Source of the DNA: an uncultured Bacteroides sp.
GTDB lineage: Bacteria; Bacteroidota; Bacteroidia; Bacteroidales; Bacteroidaceae
DNA: 64,000 nucleotides
NCBI RefSeq assembly: GCF_963678845.1
Contig: NZ_OY787464.1
Span: forward strand, 496,001-560,000
Direction of reading: 5' to 3'
In this document: positions 7,416 through 16,994 of the stretch, one piece after another
Numbering within the stretch: the stretch's first letter is position 1
Layout of the letters: every line of letters begins with the position of its first letter
Translations under genes and position numbers: made by a program
Notes under the pieces: model-generated
The model's input: only the letters and a program-made list of their open reading frames with translations
Told to the model about the DNA's origin: nothing
Database searches by the model: none

Positions 7416-9050
7416 TTATTTCAAATCATACTTAATAAACCAGTTATTAATATTCGATTCCAGATTTGATTTAATTGTACCTCCACCATTAGAATATTTG
7501 GAAGCAACTTTATCAGCCCAAACCTTACGTGTACTATCTCCCCAACGTTTTGCCATACGAATCATTGTGTAATATGCAGAAGCTTCACCAGCCATTTCGA
7601 GCGATGTTTCTTCCACAATAAGAGAATCGAGCATCATTTTGTCTTTATTGATATCAGAATTAGGAACTTTAAGTACTGATTCACCAACTTTTCCTAAATC
7701 AACTCTTCCGCGAATTCCACGATTTGCTTTGTTACTGGCAGAAGACGTAACATAAAGTGATGACGGATACTCTTGGAAAGGAGGTAAAAATGTTCCTGTA
7801 GTAGTATTATAATAAGAACCAACTCCATCATTCATGAAAGCCAAAGCTTCTTGAAAACGTCCCAGTCCAACTAAAGACTCTACTAAGAAAAGATGGATTT
7901 GTGCAGCTCGGTATAAACAGATCTGTACATCATTCCGATAGATTGTACTTGAAGTTTCATGACCGGAAAGAAATTTTTCCATTACCCAATCATTATTTAC
8001 CTGTTTAAATGTCACTCCATTCCCTCTATATTTATCTCCTAATAAACCGCCTGAAGTGTACTGTGTATTAAATCTATCCATCGCAACAGCAGTAGGTCTC
8101 AATAGATATGAATTAGGTACTGTATTGGACAAATAATCAATTACATGATTCGTCTGATTTAAACTATAATCAAAGAAAGCAACAGTAATGTGCTCCATAC
8201 GGCAAAACTCACGACCAAATTTCTTCCACTCGCCATTGTATTCACTTAGATTTAATTGAAAACTAGCTTCATCACCACCTTGACGAATTATGCTCACACA
8301 GTTAGTCCATGCATCCTGGTAGTTATTCTGGTACAAATAAATCTCAGCCAACAGACATTCAGGAGTAGGACAAATACGATTCCATTGCAAGTTTGTTGGT
8401 GAATCTGCCTGACCAGGAAAGAGTTCTGCTGACCATCTAATAACACCTTTACCATTAACTCCATTTACACCATCAACCACTAACGACCTACATTTTTCAA
8501 TAATTTCATCAAAGCCCAAAGTTGGATATTTAGATAAGTCCTGATATGAAGTCAAAGGATCATCCAGATAAATTGCTTCACCATAAATCTTTGCTAACAT
8601 AAGATATGCCCATGCTTTGTAGCGAAGAGCACCACCTATTAAACCATCATAAGCTTCTGATGTTAGTGCTGTAGGATTAATTTTTCTATATGCAAACACA
8701 TGCTGAATATAATCATTACAGTTTAATATAACATTATAATAACCTTTTGGGTTAGCTAAAGCATTACCTTTTAAGTCATTCGAATAATTATATACATCCC
8801 AGATATCACGTGATGCATTATTAGTCGGTTCGAACAGATCACCACGTAAACCTTCAAGGAACATACCTTTTTCTGCCACAGACTGCACAGCTCCAGCAAT
8901 TCCCATAAATCCAGAATAAAGTTCTGTATAATTACCTACATAATCTTTTTCCTGAAGTACATCATCTGCATCAGGATTGAAAAAGCTATTGCATCCTGAC
9001 AATAAGATGAAAAAAGAAAAAGCACAAATTGAATATATTATTTTTTTCAT
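7416..9050 (-). CDS. SusD/RagB-family outer-membrane lipoprotein (second pair)
   Basis: A 544-residue surface lipoprotein of the SusD family, the lid that captures ligand for a SusC-type transporter. The signal peptide ends at a lipobox (LLSGC) followed by NSFFNPDADD, where the acidic residues resemble Bacteroides surface-export signals. The TPR-like helical body is visible in segments such as ALRYKAWAYLMLAKIYGEAIYLDDP and LLAEIYLYQNNYQDAW. The frame opens further upstream from a TTG codon, but ATG 9050 gives a proper signal peptide (MKKIIYS) and lies 12 bases after the SusC stop. It is the last gene of the seven-gene operon. No substrate can be read from the sequence, and no enzyme gene is linked. 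Confidence 0.92.
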   Translation of the reverse strand: MKKIIYSICAFSFFILLSGCNSFFNPDADDVLQEKDYVGNYTELYSGFMGIAGAVQSVAEKGMFLEGLRGDLFEPTNNASRDIWDVYNYSNDLKGNALANPKGYYNVILNCNDYIQHVFAYRKINPTALTSEAYDGLIGGALRYKAWAYLMLAKIYGEAIYLDDPLTSYQDLSKYPTLGFDEIIEKCRSLVVDGVNGVNGKGVIRWSAELFPGQADSPTNLQWNRICPTPECLLAEIYLYQNNYQDAWTNCVSIIRQGGDEASFQLNLSEYNGEWKKFGREFCRMEHITVAFFDYSLNQTNHVIDYLSNTVPNSYLLRPTAVAMDRFNTQYTSGGLLGDKYRGNGVTFKQVNNDWVMEKFLSGHETSSTIYRNDVQICLYRAAQIHLFLVESLVGLGRFQEALAFMNDGVGSYYNTTTGTFLPPFQEYPSSLYVTSSASNKANRGIRGRVDLGKVGESVLKVPNSDINKDKMMLDSLIVEETSLEMAGEASAYYTMIRMAKRWGDSTRKVWADKVASKYSNGGGTIKSNLESNINNWFIKYDLK

Positions 9051-9062
9051 AATTGGGTACAA

Positions 9063-12000
9063 TTAGAATTGCAATTTAAAACCAAATTTAATAGAACGAG
9101 GAAGGGCAATTTTACCATAATCAAATCCTCTCATTGAAGAATCATATGAATACATTGTCTCTGGATCTAATCCTAAATAATCTGTAATAGTGAATAAATT
9201 CTCTCCGGATACAAATACTGTAGTTCCTCCTAGGTACTTAAACTTATAACTTACCATTAACTCTTTAAGTTTGATAAAAGAGGCATCTTCAATCCAACGA
9301 TCAGAAAAGCGTGCATTTCCCATTGGATCTCCATAAGTAGCTCGTGGCATGTTTGTAATCTGGCCATCTGCTGTCCAGCGATTATTAACGGAAATCAACT
9401 GATTTGTAAAATCTTTCATTGATTCCATACTCTGACGAACAGCATTGTACATCTTGTTGCCTTTGCTGTAACCAAATGTTGCCGACAGTTCAAAGCCTTT
9501 ATATTGCAATGTAGTGAAGAAATTACCATAATAATCAGGAGCTGCACTTCCCAAATTTACTCTATCTCTATCATCAATTACTCCATCATTATTCTGATCT
9601 ACAAAATGTACATCTCCTGCCTCAAAAGCCTTCCCAGCTATGTTAGTTAATGATGTTCCATTTTTACCTGCAGTCTGAGCTTCTTTTGAAGTTGAGAAAA
9701 CACCGTTTGTTTTATATCCGTAAAAACTATAAAGTGGTTTGCCTACTTCAGAAATTATAGCAGAACCATCTGTCATATTCAATACTAAGCTGTTTTCTCC
9801 ATCTAGATCAGTAATTTCATTTTTATTGAATGATATTGATCCTCCTAAATACCATTTCCAATCCTTTGTTTGAACAACAGCCAATTGCAAACCAGCTTCA
9901 AATCCAGAATTCTTTGCTGTTGCTACATTATCGTACAGATAATCGACACCAAAAGCAGAAGAAATAGAACGTGGCATAATTAAATTACTGTTTTTAGTAT
10001 GATAGTAATCCAACGTCATGTCTAACCGATGATTCCATAAAGATAAATCGGCTCCTACTCCAAATGTTTTATTTAGTTCAGGAACAATATTAGTATTAGG
10101 TATACCTGCTCTGGTTAAACCTGATAATTGTCTAAAGATCTTATTCATATAATTGTATTTACTCAATGAAGAAGAGAAACGACTATTACCAGTGGTCACA
10201 TATTCTGCTCTTAAGGTTAAATTGTTGAGAATATCTATATTCTTAAAAAGAGAGTTTTTTGCATACCATGCAATGTTAAAAGCTGGGTATAACTTATATC
10301 TGCTAGCATTCGGACCTGTTGATGAAGATGCATCCATTGATAAGTTTATTCCTGCAGCTATTTGGTTATTGTAAGTATATTGTGTACTATAATTATAATT
10401 TAACCAATTCCACATATCATTATAGCCATAGAATGAACGTCCTCCTGTAGTACTCACATAATTTAATGTCTTATAAAAATCCGAACTAGAGTTAATACCT
10501 TTACCTGCGTCGCATTCACTTTTATTCATAGCAACCTGAGCTCCGACGGAAGCTTTGAAAGCATGAACTTCATTGAACGTTTTCGCATAATTAGCATTCA
10601 AATTAAAATACACATTAAAAGTTTCAGCTTGACCAGCCTTAATTGTATTCTCAGCTATCTGATCATCAAGAGGCATGATAGTTTGTTCAGAAATACCAGG
10701 AACAAATGCAGATTGATAACTTCTATTATAATATAAACCAACAAGGCCTTTCAAGCTAAAAGCATCAGTAAATTTATAGTTAAGTCCAAAATTCATCTGT
10801 ACATCATATAAGTGCTCCTTCATCTTTACGTTAGAAACAACAGACAAAGGATTACTTACCATGTTGTTCACTATAAGATTACCATCAACATCACGGATTG
10901 TAGCTAAATCAGGAAGCATATTATTATCAGCATCTTTTTCATATGGAGATAATAACGGAGCCTTCTTTAATGCAGTAAGCAAGGGATTTGTTTCTTCAAG
11001 CATACCTTGTTCCTGCATTTGACTGTTGATATAAGCCATTGAAACTGTAGAAAACATTGATATATTTTTATTTAGATTCACATCAGCATTCAAACGAGTA
11101 TAAAATTTGGAGAAGCTCGTTCCTTTTAGCTGACCAGCTCTATTCTGATAACCTAAAGAAACATCATATTTAGCAATTGCATCTCCTCCTTTTATCTTTA
11201 ATACATTATCTGTAAAGAATCCTGGGGCATATATTTCTTTCTGCCAATTCGTATTATTATTATATTTATAATTATAATAATAAGTTGGATCATCTATTAA
11301 ATAAGGGAACTGTGTCAGCACATCAGCCATATCAGAATATTTCGTTAATGCAACATTACTAACATAACTTTTATAATCATTTACTCCCATTACAGGAAAA
11401 GTAGACTGATTCTTTTCAATGCCATATTGCCCAATAAATTCAACTTTTGTATCTAAATCCACAGCTTTATCTGTTTCAATCATGATAACTCCATTAGAAC
11501 CTAAAGATCCATACATTGCAGCATCAGCACCTTTCAACACTGTTATATTTTCAATATCGTGTGCATTCATCGCCCCTAAGATATTCCTTGAAAAGCCTCC
11601 AATTATACCTGATTCATTCATATCCGGCATATATGGAACTCCATTGACAACAATCAAAGGAGTTGAGTTTGCTGTTACAGAATTAGCACCTCTTATACTA
11701 AAATAATTACCTTCTCCAGGCATTCCCCCTTTACCTAGAACTTGTAAACCAGGGATATTCATTAAACTTTGATCCAAATCTACTTTATTCAAGTTTACAC
11801 CATTCTTTTGAATAGCATTTAGATTTGTCTGTTTATTACGAATATTTGTAATACCTTTTAATGGTAAAATCATATTCTCTGAATAACCATATTTATCTTG
11901 AGAAACCATTACGAACCGCAATTTTTTCCGGTTAGCTATAGGCTGAACATTTGTATAATAGCCAGGATACCATACACTAACCTCCCCTTTAAGAGATTTT

Positions 12001-12200
12001 ACTTCTACTTGAAAACGTCCTTTATCGTCCGTCTTAACGGAACCTGGTTGTCCACTAAGACTAATCACTGCCCCCTCAATTGGAGCATTATTATAAGGGT
12101 CTACTACCGTACCTTCCAATTTTATCAAATCTTGAGCTACAACAGAAATGTGGCTAAGAAGGATAAAAATTATCAGTATTACAAATTTATATTTATTCAT
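9063..12200 (-). CDS. SusC/RagA-family TonB-dependent transporter (second pair)
   Basis: A 1045-residue outer-membrane transporter. A signal peptide (residues 1-22, ending VVAQ) precedes a carboxypeptidase-regulatory-like beta domain (KLEGTVVDPYNNAPIEGAVISL, about 27-100), then the plug with the typical FSIRGANS...PLIVVNGVPYMPDM segment near 165-195, then a 22-strand barrel ending in the usual aromatic C-terminus (KFGFKLQF). SusC proteins import bulky ligands using energy passed by TonB, with SusD as lid. It lies 19 bases downstream of the third fasciclin gene and 12 bases upstream of its SusD. It is less similar in the N-terminal segment to the first SusC, so the two pairs may handle different ligands. 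Confidence 0.93.
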   Translation of the reverse strand: MNKYKFVILIIFILLSHISVVAQDLIKLEGTVVDPYNNAPIEGAVISLSGQPGSVKTDDKGRFQVEVKSLKGEVSVWYPGYYTNVQPIANRKKLRFVMVSQDKYGYSENMILPLKGITNIRNKQTNLNAIQKNGVNLNKVDLDQSLMNIPGLQVLGKGGMPGEGNYFSIRGANSVTANSTPLIVVNGVPYMPDMNESGIIGGFSRNILGAMNAHDIENITVLKGADAAMYGSLGSNGVIMIETDKAVDLDTKVEFIGQYGIEKNQSTFPVMGVNDYKSYVSNVALTKYSDMADVLTQFPYLIDDPTYYYNYKYNNNTNWQKEIYAPGFFTDNVLKIKGGDAIAKYDVSLGYQNRAGQLKGTSFSKFYTRLNADVNLNKNISMFSTVSMAYINSQMQEQGMLEETNPLLTALKKAPLLSPYEKDADNNMLPDLATIRDVDGNLIVNNMVSNPLSVVSNVKMKEHLYDVQMNFGLNYKFTDAFSLKGLVGLYYNRSYQSAFVPGISEQTIMPLDDQIAENTIKAGQAETFNVYFNLNANYAKTFNEVHAFKASVGAQVAMNKSECDAGKGINSSSDFYKTLNYVSTTGGRSFYGYNDMWNWLNYNYSTQYTYNNQIAAGINLSMDASSSTGPNASRYKLYPAFNIAWYAKNSLFKNIDILNNLTLRAEYVTTGNSRFSSSLSKYNYMNKIFRQLSGLTRAGIPNTNIVPELNKTFGVGADLSLWNHRLDMTLDYYHTKNSNLIMPRSISSAFGVDYLYDNVATAKNSGFEAGLQLAVVQTKDWKWYLGGSISFNKNEITDLDGENSLVLNMTDGSAIISEVGKPLYSFYGYKTNGVFSTSKEAQTAGKNGTSLTNIAGKAFEAGDVHFVDQNNDGVIDDRDRVNLGSAAPDYYGNFFTTLQYKGFELSATFGYSKGNKMYNAVRQSMESMKDFTNQLISVNNRWTADGQITNMPRATYGDPMGNARFSDRWIEDASFIKLKELMVSYKFKYLGGTTVFVSGENLFTITDYLGLDPETMYSYDSSMRGFDYGKIALPRSIKFGFKLQF

Positions 12201-12219
12201 TCTAATATTGATTTTAATA

Positions 12220-13851
12220 TTAATAATTATTAGCTGTTGGCTTCAAAGCCCAATGATATAGGCCCATTTTCTTAGGATTTCCTGCAGATGCTAGTTTACT
12301 AAATACAACCTTTATTCTAAATGAGGTCATTGAGTCTCCACTAACATTTACAACACCAACTAAACCGCCTAAGCCATCCCACTTTGCTGTTCCTCCTTTT
12401 TTTAACTCAGCTTCTGTTTCATTTACACGGTCAAAATTCCAAGGCGACGACAAACTAGCTTGTATATTCTCACCAACTTTATTATAAATATAATTTCCCG
12501 ACGGATCATCATTAGCAAAATACACATTAACATATGGATGTAAAGAGCTACGAAATCCCATATACAAATTATATTCTCCTGGAGGAACTTGCATTTTACG
12601 AACTAAAGTTTTTGTTCCTTCTACATATTTATCCAATGGAGGGAAGCTTACTGAAAATTCTTGCGTAGAAGCTGGATCCCCAGTCATACTCAGAACTAGA
12701 TAATTAGGAAGAACTGTAGGTTTGGGAGTTGCAGCATCAGTTAATATAGAGATATTATCTGATCCATCCGTTTTCTTTATAACACCTTTAAATTGATACC
12801 AGTCTTTTTGATCTTCGGATAAATATTGCCAATATTCAACCAATGATTTAACACGACCAAGAATAACATTATTTGGAATCTTTAGGTCTGTAACATAATA
12901 CAGTCTTCCATTGCTTAATTCTACAGAGTTTATTTCATCTATTTTCTGAATAGGATCTCGCCAAACACGATCAAAAGCGGACTTAGTGTCTTTATTACTA
13001 AAATCGGTAATAACGCCATTATAAAAAGCAGCCTCTTTGAGCCACTTCATAGCTAAAATCGTATCCGCTTTAGTGACTTCCTTTCCCATTAACCTATACT
13101 GAGTATTTAGCTTCTCAAAACATTTCTTTACAACATCATTACTAGGAAGCAGAACTGTAAATTGAGAGAATTCAGAATTAAACTTTGCTTTTTCAAATAA
13201 AGGGTTATATACATAAAAAACAGAATCATATAAAGTATTACCCGTTTTATCAACACCTGTAGGAATAGAATTAGCTTTATCAAACACCCTCACATTTTGT
13301 GCAAAAATAGAGTCACGTATTATAGAATAATCATCACCCAATTCTCGGAGATAATCATACATATTAACCTTTGATTTTAACAGCCTGTCTATAACATGTA
13401 TTACTCCGTTCTTAAGAACATAAGTTTTAACTATCTTTGCATTGTTCACATACAGATCCTCTCCAGTCTGAGATATCTGAAGATATATTCCATTCAAAGA
13501 GCGAATACGAAGTCCATTCTTTAAATCAGAGTGAATAAATGGCAAATAGTTCATATGATATTTCATTCTCAATATATCATTGGACTTAATACCAGATACA
13601 GTCATGGCTTCATTATTAGCAACCCACAAAGTTAACTTTTGATCTTTTGTCAATTCTTTATCTAATTCTGTGCTCTTCAACTGACCATAGAATTGAGAAT
13701 ACTCTGGATTTTCCTGAAAGAATTCGGTTAAAGTCTTAGAACTTTCATCCACGACTAAGCCCTTATCACTATAGAAATAATCATCCCATGTATCATTACA
13801 CGAAATAAAAAGTGGACAAATAAATAATAATATAATAAATATCTTTTTCAT
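12220..13851 (-). CDS. Fasciclin (FAS1)-domain surface lipoprotein, third of the operon
   Basis: A 543-residue lipoprotein (lipobox LFISC, then NDTWDDYF with acidic residues suggesting surface exposure). Two FAS1 modules are visible. In the first, LTLWVANNEAMTV and a following VIHVIDRLL mark the repeat; in the second, FSQFTVLLPSNDVVKKCFEKL and LYYVTDLKIP do. Residues from about 380 form a separate beta-rich C-terminal domain (FSVSFPPLDKYVEG ... GEYNLYMGFRSSLHPYVNVYFAND), possibly a jelly roll binding the ligand. FAS1 domains mediate adhesion or binding and are not enzymes. ATG 13851 starts a clean signal peptide (MKKIFII); ATG 13857 two codons earlier is also possible. It follows the previous fasciclin gene by 5-11 bases. 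Confidence 0.88.
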   Translation of the reverse strand: MKKIFIILLFICPLFISCNDTWDDYFYSDKGLVVDESSKTLTEFFQENPEYSQFYGQLKSTELDKELTKDQKLTLWVANNEAMTVSGIKSNDILRMKYHMNYLPFIHSDLKNGLRIRSLNGIYLQISQTGEDLYVNNAKIVKTYVLKNGVIHVIDRLLKSKVNMYDYLRELGDDYSIIRDSIFAQNVRVFDKANSIPTGVDKTGNTLYDSVFYVYNPLFEKAKFNSEFSQFTVLLPSNDVVKKCFEKLNTQYRLMGKEVTKADTILAMKWLKEAAFYNGVITDFSNKDTKSAFDRVWRDPIQKIDEINSVELSNGRLYYVTDLKIPNNVILGRVKSLVEYWQYLSEDQKDWYQFKGVIKKTDGSDNISILTDAATPKPTVLPNYLVLSMTGDPASTQEFSVSFPPLDKYVEGTKTLVRKMQVPPGEYNLYMGFRSSLHPYVNVYFANDDPSGNYIYNKVGENIQASLSSPWNFDRVNETEAELKKGGTAKWDGLGGLVGVVNVSGDSMTSFRIKVVFSKLASAGNPKKMGLYHWALKPTANNY

Positions 13852-13862
13852 ATACATTCATT

Positions 13863-15458
13863 TTAATTAATTGGCGTAAAGATTAAACAATCCAAGAATG
13901 AAACATCTGTATCACCTGCTAGTATCTTCAGTGTGTGTTTCGTTGTTGTACTAAATTCAACCTGACCAATAGTTGTACTCAGGAACTGATCTTTCTTATT
14001 TGAATTACCAGAAGTGGCAACTTGACTTCCTACGTATTGACCATCAATTATAAAAGATAGTTTAGAACCTTTTGCACTAGCCAAAGCATTAAAATGGTTT
14101 AGTTTCAAAGTGTATTTCCCTTTAATAATTGCCGGCGTTTTCATCTCTACCCATCCAAACATACCTAATTGAAGCATCAAATAATCAGAGTTTAAGGCTA
14201 ATTTTTTAACAGTAGATCCTTTATCAGTAACATAATAACCTACCCCATTGCGATCTTCTGGAACAGACTGCCATTTATAACATTCAACGCCATTTGCATT
14301 GCTGTCAATCCAATTTGAAGAAGCTGTGCCCAAAGTTGTAATTCTATATGAAGCAGAGTAAAGAGCAGCCAAGTATGAATAATCAGTAAATTCCCATTGA
14401 ACAGTTGTAGTTTTAGGAGTCGCTACAGGCATAATATTATCGACTTCATGCACTACTCCGTTCTTACAATTGCTATTTATTGTTTTAAGCTGTACACCAG
14501 ATACTGTTTCTGAATTATAATTAAGGAATAAAGCGTTGTTTACTACCGATAAATTAATCAATTCATTTTCTGCTAAAGTCGCAAGATTCTTTGAAGTTTC
14601 ATTTGCATCAAATTTAGCCAGAGAATTAAAAGATAACATCTGATCAATAATATGATAAGAGATATACTTATTAAGAGCATTAGAAGGATCAGCATAATTT
14701 GTATCCGTTGCTCCAATATATGCAGCTAATGAACTTAAATCTGTAATATTCATTTTTGCAAAAACATCATTAGAGACTGCAAACAAAGTATACTTATATT
14801 TTCGAACACTAACAGTATAATCAGGCAACGTTTCAGTTGTCATTATTTTTTTTAGTTGTTCACTATACCCTGTGACTTCAATGGCACTTTTCAATATTGA
14901 ATATGAAGGCACCTGCATTTTATCCCAGATTGTTTCTGTAATAGGGGTTAACACATGATCAAGAGTTTGAATAACCCCATTAGTAACTACTTTATCTAAT
15001 CCAACAATGAGAGCTTCATCATTAACACGAATTGCATTCAGTCCACCATTTTTTATTGACAAGAAATCGCCTGTAGCAGTTGTGTCCGCCAAAGCTCCAT
15101 CATCAAAATTTGAAGAAGTATATTGTGCACCCTTTACTGTGTGATATTTCACTAAAGTAATTGCATCATTTTTATTCAGTTCCTTAACTGAAGATACATT
15201 CTTAGATTTCAAGTATGCATTCATAGCATCATTGTTAGGAACGAAACAAGTATAATTTGAGCTCAGATTGATTGTGTTGTACAAATCTGTATATTTCAAC
15301 AGATCAACCCAGAGTGAATATGTCTCAGGGTTCTCAGTCATATAAGTAGCAGCTGGAACGTCTTTCATATTTTCAATGTATGCAGTATTTGCATATGGGT
15401 CTGAACATGAACACAAGCTTACTATAAGTAGGATAAATAATCCACCAATATTTTTCAT
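13863..15458 (-). CDS. Fasciclin (FAS1)-domain surface lipoprotein, second of the operon
   Basis: A 531-residue lipoprotein with lipobox LCSC (cysteine 18) followed by SDPYANT. Two FAS1 modules cover roughly residues 30-345: the first shows YTCFVPNNDAMNAYL and VIQTLDHVLTP, the second YTLFAVSNDVFAKM and VVHEVDNIMPV, the H1 and H2 boxes of FAS1. From about 355 onward the protein changes to a beta-sandwich-like domain (GKYTLKLNHFNALASAKGS, LSFIIDGQYVG, TTKHTLKILAG) resembling carbohydrate-binding jelly-roll modules. So FAS1 repeats may hold out a C-terminal binding domain. It sits between a SusD gene (27 bases upstream) and another fasciclin gene in the same operon. Confidence 0.88.
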   Translation of the reverse strand: MKNIGGLFILLIVSLCSCSDPYANTAYIENMKDVPAATYMTENPETYSLWVDLLKYTDLYNTINLSSNYTCFVPNNDAMNAYLKSKNVSSVKELNKNDAITLVKYHTVKGAQYTSSNFDDGALADTTATGDFLSIKNGGLNAIRVNDEALIVGLDKVVTNGVIQTLDHVLTPITETIWDKMQVPSYSILKSAIEVTGYSEQLKKIMTTETLPDYTVSVRKYKYTLFAVSNDVFAKMNITDLSSLAAYIGATDTNYADPSNALNKYISYHIIDQMLSFNSLAKFDANETSKNLATLAENELINLSVVNNALFLNYNSETVSGVQLKTINSNCKNGVVHEVDNIMPVATPKTTTVQWEFTDYSYLAALYSASYRITTLGTASSNWIDSNANGVECYKWQSVPEDRNGVGYYVTDKGSTVKKLALNSDYLMLQLGMFGWVEMKTPAIIKGKYTLKLNHFNALASAKGSKLSFIIDGQYVGSQVATSGNSNKKDQFLSTTIGQVEFSTTTKHTLKILAGDTDVSFLDCLIFTPIN

Positions 15459-15485
15459 ATAATTATATTTATTAACTATTTACAA

Positions 15486-16976
15486 CTATTTACCAAGTTT
15501 CTCATAATAAGAATTCTGTTTAAGCAGAGGATTTACAGCTGTTTCATCTTCATGATATGGCATATACCAAGAGTTTGTATCAGCCAGTTTTGAACGCATC
15601 ACTGCTTGATTATTAGCACCTGCTACAGACAAGACTTGCTCTATTAAAAGTTCTTTGTATTTATAATTATCTCTGGACCCAATGCGCAATAAATCAAACC
15701 AGCATTTTCCTTCAGCAAAGAATTCTCTTTGGCGCTCCTGTAATAAAAGGAGTAACATTGATTGCTGATTAGATGTAGCTGAGATATCAGCTAATCCAGC
15801 TCTTTCGCGTATCTGATTGATTAAATCAGCCCCTTTAGCATAACCATCATCTGTTCCTAACATTATATTAGCTTCGGATTTCATTAAATAAATATCAGCC
15901 AACCGATAAATAATGTAGTTCTGATCATTTTCCGTACTACCATCACGCGCTGTTGCACCATCGTTCAATTTACCAATATACTTCCAAATAGTAGATTCAT
16001 CACTTGCCATATATGAGGCATTTCCACCTCTTATATCATTGTCACTATTAAATAAGGACAGTTCATAAGGAGAAATCAAATAGTAATGGTTTGTGCTGAA
16101 CCAATTAATAAAACTATTTGTTTGAGCCAAAGGCTTACTATATTGTATCTCAAAGATACTTTCATTACTATTTCCTGGATAAAAATTAGTAAACCAAGAA
16201 GCACCTTGAATAAGTCCCACTCTTTTAGAATTGATAACAGCATCACATTCAGTAATACAATCCTGATAGTTACCCAACCAAAGATTTATATCTGCCAGTA
16301 AAGAATAAATAGCCCATTTAGTTGCACGTCCTTTAGTATTCATTGGATTTGCGGCATCTGTTTCCGGAAAATATTCTTTCGCAGTTTCTAACGATCCATT
16401 TAAATCAGTAACGCATTTTTCTAGAATATCATTTCCTGAAGTTGCTTCCAAAACGTATGAAGCATTATCGTCTACATAAGGCTCCACAACATAAGGAACA
16501 TTACCAAAAACACGCACCAGATAAAAATAAGATAATGCACGTAGAAAATACGCTTCGGACAAATATGAGTTCATCACATTTACATTAAAAGATTTATCTT
16601 TTTCAACGACGCCCGGTGCATACTTTATCACAGAATTAGCCATATTAATAACCTTATAAATAGCATCCCATTTAGCTAAATCATTATTCAGCAGAATATC
16701 CATAGAACGAACTTTTTGAGCTGCTTTCTGACCAGTAGAGCCATCACCAAAAAATATGACACCATTTCCTCTGGATTCGCCCCAAAGAAAAAGATCCTCC
16801 TGAGCCAAGCGTAAGTTAACATATCCTGAAGCTAACACAGCCTGCACCTCTTCTTTTGTTTTCCAATATTCAGAACTATTTTGTTCATTTTCAGGCAAAA
16901 CATTTAAGTAGTCTTGACAAGAAGATAAAGCAAATATAAGAGTCAATACCGAGATATAATATTTAATATTTTTCAT
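15486..16976 (-). CDS. SusD/RagB-family outer-membrane lipoprotein (first pair)
   Basis: A 496-residue SusD-family lipoprotein. The signal peptide ends at the lipobox (ALSSC, cysteine 20), followed by QDYLNVLPENE, the classic SusD N-terminus with an acidic surface-export signal. The segments YFLRALSYFYLVRVFGNVPYV and RLADIYLMKSEANIMLG...LINQIRERAGL are standard SusD_RagB helices, and the C-terminal QERQREFFAEGKCWFDLLRIG is near-canonical. It lies 18 bases after its SusC partner. It resembles ordinary SusD proteins more closely than does the second SusD of the operon. Confidence 0.95.
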   Translation of the reverse strand: MKNIKYYISVLTLIFALSSCQDYLNVLPENEQNSSEYWKTKEEVQAVLASGYVNLRLAQEDLFLWGESRGNGVIFFGDGSTGQKAAQKVRSMDILLNNDLAKWDAIYKVINMANSVIKYAPGVVEKDKSFNVNVMNSYLSEAYFLRALSYFYLVRVFGNVPYVVEPYVDDNASYVLEATSGNDILEKCVTDLNGSLETAKEYFPETDAANPMNTKGRATKWAIYSLLADINLWLGNYQDCITECDAVINSKRVGLIQGASWFTNFYPGNSNESIFEIQYSKPLAQTNSFINWFSTNHYYLISPYELSLFNSDNDIRGGNASYMASDESTIWKYIGKLNDGATARDGSTENDQNYIIYRLADIYLMKSEANIMLGTDDGYAKGADLINQIRERAGLADISATSNQQSMLLLLLQERQREFFAEGKCWFDLLRIGSRDNYKYKELLIEQVLSVAGANNQAVMRSKLADTNSWYMPYHEDETAVNPLLKQNSYYEKLGK

Positions 16977-16994
16977 ATCGTATAGTACTTATGT

